From Megachile rotundata (Eukaryota; Arthropoda; Insecta; Hymenoptera; Megachilidae), in contig NW_027473621.1 in the NCBI RefSeq assembly GCF_050947335.1, positions 1 to 64,000 on the forward strand: a stretch of 64,000 nucleotides of DNA. The letters run 5' to 3'. A model generated the notes under the pieces. It saw only the letters and a program-made list of their open reading frames with translations. It did no database searches and was not told the DNA's origin. The position numbers and the translations under genes were made by a program. This document shows positions 56,763 through 64,000 of this stretch, in pieces; within the stretch, counting starts at the first letter, position 1, and each line of letters begins with the position of its first letter.

Positions 56763-59040
56763 TTAACCATATTATGCTTATGTGATCGATAGAACGACAA
56801 TTACTATACTTATTATTCTTATTATTATCAATCTAACTCATATTACTAGCCATATTATGCTAATATGATCAATAGAACGACATTTACTATACTCATTACT
56901 CATATTATTATCAATCTAACTCATATTATTAGCCATATTATGCTTATATGATCGATAGGACGACAATTACTATACTTATTACTCTTATTATTATCAATCT
57001 AACGCATACTATTAGCCATATTATGCTTATGTGGTCGATAGAACGACATTTACTATACTCATTACTCTTATTATTATCAATCTAACTCATATTATTAACC
57101 ATATTATGCTTATGTGATCGATAGAACGACAATTACTATACTTATTACTCTTATTAATATCAATCTAACTCATATTATTAGCCATAATATGCTTATATGA
57201 TCGATAGAACGACAATTACTATACTTATTACTCTTATTATTATCAATCTAACTCATATTATTAGCCATATTATGCTAATATGATCAATAGAACGACATTT
57301 ACTATACTCATTACTCTTATTAATATCAATCTAACTCATATTATTAGCCATAATATGCTTATATGATCGATAGAACGACAATTACTATACTTATTACTCT
57401 TATTATTATCAATCTAACTCATATTATTGGCCATACTATGCTAATATGATCAATAGAACGACATTTACTATACTCATTACTCTTATTATTATCAATCTAA
57501 CTCATATTATTAGCCATATTATGCAAATATGATCGATAGAACGACAATTACTATAATTATTACTCTTATTATTATCAATCTAACTCATATTATTAGCCAT
57601 ATTATGCTTATATGATCGATAGGACGTCAATTACTATACTTATTACTCTTATTATTATCAATCTAACTCATATTATTAGCCATATTATGCTTATATGATC
57701 GACAGAACGACAACTACTATTCTTACTGCACTCCCTGTTATCAATCTAACTCATATTATTAACCATATTATGCTTATATGATCGATAGAACGACAATTAC
57801 TATACTTATTAGTCTTATCATTATCAATTAACTCATATTATTAGCCATATTATGCTTATGTGATCGATAGGACGACAATTACTATACTTATTACTCTTAT
57901 TATTATCAATCTAACTCATATTATTAGCCATATTATGCTTATATGATCGATAGAACGATAATATCTATACTCACTACTCTTATTATTATCAATCTAACTC
58001 ATATTATTAGCCATATTATGCTTATATGATCGATAGGACGACAATTACTATACTTATTACTCTTATTATTATCAATCTAACTCATATTATTAGCCATATT
58101 ATGCTTATATGATCGACAGAACGACAATTACTATTCTTATTGCACTCCCTGTTATCAATCTAACTCATATTATTAACCATATTATGCAGATATGATCGAT
58201 AGAACGACAATTACTGTACTTATTACTCTTATTATTATCAATCTAACTCATATTATTAGCCATATTATGGTTATATGATTGATAGGACGACAATTACTAT
58301 ACTCGCTACTCTTATTGTTATCAATCTAACTCATATTAGTAGCCATATTATGCTTATATGATCGATAGAACGACAATTACTATACTTATTACACTCACGA
58401 TTATCAATCTAACTCATATTATTAGCCATATTATGCTTATGTGATCGATAGAACGACAATTACTATACTTATTACTCTTATTATTATCAATCTAACTCAT
58501 ATTATTCGCCATATTATGCTAATACGATCGACAGAACGACAATTACTATACTTATTACACTCACTATTATCAATCTAACTCATATTATTAACCATATTAT
58601 GCAGATATGATCAATAGAACGACAATCACTATACTCACTACTCTTATTATTATCAATCTAGCTCATATTATTACACATATTATGCTTATATGATCGATAG
58701 AACGACATTTACTATACTCATTACTCTTATTATTATCAATCTAACTCATATTATTAACCATATTATGCTTATGTGATCGATAGAACGACAATTACTATAC
58801 TTATTACTCTTATTAATATCAATCTAACTCATATTATTAGCCATAATATGCTTATATGATCGATAGAACGACAATTACTATACTTATTACTCTTATTATT
58901 ATCAATCTAAGTCATATTATTAGCCATATTATGCTAATATGATCAATAGAACGACATTTACTATACTCATTACTCTTATTATTATCAATCTAACTCATAT
59001 TATTAGCCATATTATGCAAATATTATCGATAGAACGACAA
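56763..59040. repeat. Mosaic segment joining two long-range blocks
   Basis: This stretch is satellite of mixed origin. About 57,000-57,600 carries GTGGTCG, CATAATATG and GCTAATATGATCAATAG monomers with a short internal repeat (CATTACTCTTATTAATATC). About 57,700-58,150 resembles the block near 48,400 or 2,300. About 58,170-58,900 resembles 34,000-34,480 and 38,900-39,370 (ACTCACGATTATC with GCTAATACGATCGAC). It stands where a colinear copy of 3.2-9.5 kb would be expected. Confidence 0.7.
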
Positions 59041-62000
59041 TTACTATACTTATTACTCTTATTATTATCAATCTAACTCATATTATTAGCCATATTATGC
59101 TTATATGATCGACAGAACGACAATTACTATTCTTATTACACTCCCTGTTGTCAATCTAACTCATATTATTAACCATATTATGCTTATATGATCGCTACAA
59201 CGATTATTACTATACTCATTACTCTTATTATTATCAATCTAACTCATATTATTAGCCATATTATGCTTATATGATCGACAGAACGACAATTACTATTCTT
59301 ATTACACTCCCTGTTGTCAATCTAACTCATATTATTAACCATATTATGCTTATATGATCGGTACAACGATAATTACTATACTTATTACTCATATTATTGT
59401 CAATCTAACTCATATTATTAGCCATATTATGCTTATATGATCGATAGAACGACAATTACTATACTCATTACTCTTATTATTATCAATCTAACTCATATTA
59501 TTAGCCATATTATGCTTATATGATCGATAGGACGACAATTACTATACATATTACTCTTACTATTATCAATCTAACTCATATTATTAACCATATTATGCTT
59601 ATGTGACCGATAGAACGACAATTACTATACTTATTACTCTTATTATTATCAATCTAACTCATATTATTAGCCATATTATGCTTATATGATCGATAGGACG
59701 ACAATTACTATACATATTACTCTTACTATTATCAATCTAACTCATATTATTAACCATATTATGCTTATGTGACCGATAGAACGACAATTACTATACTTAT
59801 TACTCTTATTATTATCAATCAAACTCATATTATTAGCCATATTATGCTAATATGATCAATAGAACGACATTTACTATACTCATTGCTCTTATTATTATCA
59901 ATCTAACTCATATTATTAGCCATATTATGCAAATATGATCGATAGAACGACAATTACTATACTTATTACTCTTATTATTATCGATCTAACTCATATTATT
60001 AGCCATATTATGCTTATATGATCGATTGGACGTCAAGTACTATACTTATTACTCTTATTATTATCAATCTAACTCATATTATTAGCCATATTATGCTTAT
60101 ATGATCGACAGAACGACAACTACTATACCTATTGGTCTTATCATTATCAATTAACTCATATTATTAGCCATATTATGCTTATATGATCGATAGGACGACA
60201 ATTACTATACATATTACTCTTATTATTATCAATCTAACTCATATTATTAACCATATTATGCTTATGTGATCGATAGAACGACAATTACTATACTTATTAG
60301 TCTTATCATTTTCAATTAACTCATATTATTAGCCATATTATGCTTATGTGATCGATAGGACGACAATTACTATACTTATTACTCTTATTATTATCAATCT
60401 AACTCATATTATTAGCCATATTATGCTTATATGATCGATGGAACGATAATTACTATACTCACTACTCTTATTATTATAAATCTAACTCATATTATTAGCC
60501 ATATTATGCTTATATGATCGATAGGACGACAATTACTATACTTATTACTCTTATTATTATCAATCTAACTCATATTATTAGCCATATTATGCTTATATGA
60601 TCGACAGAACGATAATTACTATACTCACTACTCTTATTATTATCAATCTAACTCATATTATTAGCCATATTATGCAAATATGATCGATAGAAGGCCAATT
60701 ACTATACTTATTACTCTTATTATTATCAATCTAACTCATATTATTAGCCATATTATGCTTATATGATCGATAGAACGACAATTACTATACTCACTACTCT
60801 TATTATTATCAATCTAACTCATATTATTAGCCATATTATGCTTATATGATCGATAGAACGACAATTACTATACTCACTACTCTTATTATTAACAATCTAA
60901 CAGATATTATTAGCCATAATATGCTTATATGATCGATAGAACGACAATTACTATACTTATTACACTCACTATTATCAATCTAACTCATATTATTAGCCAT
61001 ATTATGCTTATATTATCGATAGGACGACAATTACTATACTTATTACTCTTATTATTACCAATCTAACTCATATTATTCGCCATATTATGCTAATATGATC
61101 GACAGAACGACAATTACTATACTTATTACACTCACTATTATCAATCTAACTCATATTATTAACCATATTATGCAGATATGATCAATAGAACGACAATCAC
61201 TATACTCACTACTCTTATTATTATCAACCTAACTCATATTATTAACCATATTATGCTTATATGATCGATAGGACGACAACTACTATACTTATTACTCTTA
61301 TTATTGTCAATCTAACTCATATTATTAGCCATAATATGCTTATATGATCGATAGAACGACAATTACTATACTTATTACTCTTATTATTATCAATCTAACT
61401 CATATTATTAGCCATATTATGCTAATATGATCAATAGAACGACATTTACTATACTCATTACTCTTATTATTATCAATCTAACTCATATTATTAGCCATAT
61501 TATGCAAATATGATCGATAGAACGACAATTACTATACTTATTACTCTTATTATTATCAATCTAACTCATATTATTAGCCATATTATGCTTATATGATCGA
61601 CAGAACGACAATTACTATTCTTATTGCACTCCCTGTTATCAATCTAACTCATATTATTAACCATATTATGCTTATATGATCGGTAGAACGATAATTACTA
61701 TACTTATTACTCTTATTATTATCAATCCAACTCATATTATTAGCCATATTATGCTTATATGATCGATAGAACGACAATTACTATACTTCTTACTCTTATT
61801 TTTATCAATCTCACTCATATTATGAGCCATATTATGCTTATACGATCGACAGAACGACAATTACTATACTTATTACACTCACTATTATCAATATAACTCA
61901 TATTATTAACCATATTATGCAGATATGATCGATTGAACGACAATTACTATACTCATTTCTCTTATTGTTATCAATCTAACCAATATTATTAACCATATTG

Positions 62001-62585
62001 TGCAAATATGATCGATAGAACGACAATTACTATACTCATTACTCTTATTATTATCAATCTAACTCATATTATTAGCCATATTATGCTTATATGATCGATT
62101 GTACGAAAATTACTATACTCATTACTCTTATTATTAACAATCTAACTCTTATTGTTAGCCATATTATGCTTATATGATCGACAGAACGACAATTGCTATT
62201 CTTATTACACTCCCTGTTATCAATCTAACTCATATTATTAACCATATTATGCTTATATGATCGGTAGAACGATAATTACTATACCTATTACTCTTATTAT
62301 TATCGATCTAACTCATATTATTAGCCATATTATGCTTATACGATCGATACAACGACAATTACTATACCCATTACTCTTATTATTATCAACCTAACTCATA
62401 TTATTAGCCATATTATGCTTATATGATCGATAGGACGACAATTACTATACTTATTACACTCACTATTATCAATCTAACTCATATTATTAGCCATATTATG
62501 CTTATGTGATCGATAGAACGACAATTACTATACGTATTACTCTTATTATTATCAATCTAACTCATATTATTAGCCATATTATGCT
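59041..62585. repeat. Long-range block B1, colinear with 9,513-12,974
   Basis: This is the partner of 9,513-12,974. It has one monomer fewer near 59,220 and an extra 166-bp pair near 60,466-60,632. That pair (TTATAAATC / GATAGGAC, then GATCGACAGAACGATAATT) is also present at about 4,973-5,140 and 8,374-8,541, so the left-hand partner probably lost it and this block keeps the older order. The match ends near 62,585, where GCTAATATGATCAATAG replaces GCTTATATGATCGACAG. Confidence 0.88.
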
Positions 62586-62621
62586 AATATGATCAATAGA
62601 ACGACATTTACTATACTCATT

Positions 62622-64000
62622 ACTCTTATTATTATCAATCTAACTCATATTATTAGCCATATTATGCTTATATGATCGATAGAACGACAATTACTATACT
62701 CATTACTCTTATTATTATCAATCTAACTCATATTATTAGCCATATTATGCTTATATGATCGATAGGACGACAATTACTATACTTATTACACTCACTATTA
62801 TCAATCTAACTCGTATTAGTAACCATATTATGCACATATGATCGATAGAGCGTCAATTACTATAATCACTACTCTTTTTGTTATCAATCTAACTCATATT
62901 ATTAGCCATATTATGCTTATATTATCGATAGGACGAAAATTACTATACTTATTACTCTTATTATTATCAATGTAACTCATATTATTAACCATATTATGCA
63001 AATATGATCGATAGAACGACAATAACTATACTCATTACTCTTATTATTATCAATTAACTCATATTATTAGGCATATTATGCTTATGTGATCGAAGGAACG
63101 ATAATTACTATACTTATAACTCTTATTATTAGCAACCTAACTCATATTATTAACCATATTATGCTTATATGATCGATAGGACGACAACTACTATACTTAT
63201 TACTCTTATTATTGTCAATCTAACTCATATTATTAGTCATATTATGCTTGTATGATCGATAGAACGACAATTACTATACTCACTACTCTTATTATTATCA
63301 ATCTAACTCATATTATTAGCAATATTATGCTTATATGATCGATAGAACCATAATTACTATACTTATTACTCTTATTATTATCAATCCAACTCATATTATT
63401 AGCCATATTATGCTTATATGATCGATAGAACGACAATTACTATACTTATTACTCTTATTTTTATCAATCTCACTCATATTATGAGCCATATTATGCTTAT
63501 ACGATCGACAGAACGACAAGTACTACACTTATTACACTCACTATTATCAATATAACTCACATTATGAACCATATTATGCAGATATGATCAATAGAACGAC
63601 AATCACTATACTCACTACTCTTATTATTATCAATCTAGCTCATATTATTACACATATTATGCTTATATGATCGATAGAACGACAATTACCATACTTATTA
63701 CTCTTATTATTATCAATCCAACTCATATTTTTAGCCATATTATGCTTATATGATCGACAGAACGACAATTACTATTCTTATTGCACTCCCTGTTATCAAT
63801 CTAACTCATATTATTAACCATATTATGCTTATATGATCGGTAGAACGATAGTTACTATACTTATTACTCTTATTATTATCAATCCAACTCATATTATTAG
63901 CCATATTATGCTTATATGATCGATAGAACGACAATTACTATACTTCTTACTCTTATTTTTATCAATCTCACTCATATTATGAGCCATATTATGCTTATAC
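62622..64000. repeat. Long-range block B2, colinear with 13,425-14,803; runs off the window
   Basis: The offset is 49,197 bp (CTCGTATTAG 13,613/62,810; lineage-2 82-bp unit 13,853/63,050). It carries the start of the nested 40-monomer repeat: TGCACATATG, TTAGGCATATT, GAAGGAACG, GAACCATAATT, GACAAGTACTA and TATGAGCC. Differences seen are TACTACACTT (about 63,520) for TACTATACTT and GATAGTTAC (about 63,848) for GATAATTAC. The same segment also matches about 22,050-23,240. The window ends 39 bp into a monomer that begins at 63,962. Confidence 0.88.

Larger units (their letters stand above)
1..64000. repeat. 83-bp satellite array, 771 full monomers plus 39 bp
   Basis: The window is a head-to-tail array of one 83-bp monomer. 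I set monomer position 1 at TCAATCTAAC. Consensus landmarks: CATATTAT at 12-19 and again at 24-31, TGATCGATAG at 39-48, AACGAC at 49-54 (often GACGAC), TTACTATAC at 57-65, and a TTATTA/CTC/TTATTATTA tract at 66-83. The consensus has 20 G/C bases and two CpGs (43-44 and 51-52). I followed the monomer phase from position 1 to 63,962, where the last, partial monomer starts. The length fits 739 monomers of 83 bp and 32 of 82 bp exactly. Orientation never changes, and no unique or foreign sequence interrupts the array. Both ends are cut by the window. A satellite of this kind normally forms centromeric, pericentromeric or subtelomeric heterochromatin, but which of these applies cannot be read from the sequence. 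Confidence 0.98.
1..64000. other. No protein-coding or RNA gene in the window
   Basis: On the + strand the consensus monomer has stops at positions 7 (TAA), 20 (TAG), 39 (TGA) and 46 (TAG). These cover all three phases. Because 83 is not a multiple of 3, any reading frame changes phase at each monomer, and the longest gap between stops on the consensus is about 100 nt. On the - strand TTA, CTA and TCA triplets are denser still and also hit every phase. Point variants lengthen a few frames a little but do not create a gene. I found no tRNA- or rRNA-like segment, splice-framed exon, polyadenylation context distinct from the repeat, or promoter that is not simply part of every monomer. Any long gene-free stretch in this window is therefore satellite. 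Confidence 0.95.

Noticed and set aside
1..64000. CRISPR array
   Set aside because: Repeats are contiguous 83-bp monomers with no unique spacers between conserved short repeats and no cas genes, so this is a satellite array.
1..64000. Short open reading frames inside the array
   Set aside because: All six frames of the consensus are closed within each monomer and the monomer length shifts the phase each time. Any longer frame depends on single variants and has no start context, codon bias or conservation.
1..64000. Telomeric or subtelomeric short repeats
   Set aside because: I saw no tandem TTAGG, TTAGGG, TTTAGGG or TCAGG runs. The occasional TTAGG comes from the TTAGGCATATT variant of one monomer class.
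1..64000. Transposon-derived tandem repeat (for example from a MITE or helitron)
   Set aside because: No terminal inverted repeats, target-site duplications or transposase remnants can be seen in or between the monomers.
1..64000. Assigning a species or a named satellite family
   Set aside because: I do not recognise the 83-bp consensus, and base composition alone cannot identify the organism.

Overview
The whole 64,000-base window is one uninterrupted tandem satellite array. The monomer is 83 bp and AT-rich (20 G/C in the 83-bp consensus, about 24% GC). I see no unique sequence at either edge, so the array runs past both ends. From position 1 to 63,961 I count 771 complete monomers, all in the same orientation, then a 39-bp partial monomer. 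The arithmetic is exact: 739 monomers of 83 bp plus 32 of 82 bp give 63,961 bp. All 32 short monomers carry the same 1-bp deletion (TCAATCTAAC becomes TCAATTAAC). I found no protein gene, RNA gene, transposable element, CRISPR array, telomeric repeat or microsatellite island. In the consensus every frame of both strands is closed within each monomer.

This points to eukaryotic constitutive heterochromatin, such as a centromere, pericentromere or subtelomere. A homogeneous array with higher-order repeats (HORs) on this scale is not expected in bacteria or organelles. I do not recognise the monomer and cannot name the species.

The information lies in how diagnostic monomer subtypes are ordered. 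Region by region: (1) 1-3,197 has a 28-monomer (2,323 bp) register duplication. (2) 3,983-9,935 is a nearly identical 41-monomer (3,401 bp) tandem duplication. (3) 11,613-28,285 is a 104-monomer (8,627 bp) tandem HOR whose second copy lost 7 monomers; a 39-40-monomer repeat is nested inside it, and a further partial copy reaches about 29,966. (4) 30,358-45,380 is 181 consecutive monomers with no net length change, built of 11-17-monomer modules; a 2.7-kb block recurs 4,897 bp apart with four substitutions seen. (5) 42,665-54,059 is an 87-monomer (7,217 bp) tandem HOR. (6) 54,676-64,000 returns to the subtype order of 835-14,803, roughly 49-54 kb away, without the 3.4-kb duplication of region 2.

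The repeats therefore nest at several scales: 83 bp, then 166-913 bp local duplications, 3.3-4.9 kb, 7.2-8.6 kb, and a possible ~50-kb super-repeat. Offsets between copies are whole numbers of monomers (minus the 82-bp units), and hybrid monomers mark some junctions. This is the expected trace of in-register unequal exchange or replication-slippage amplification. All comparisons were made by eye. Exact boundary coordinates are given where private variants fix the register; 'about' marks the rest.
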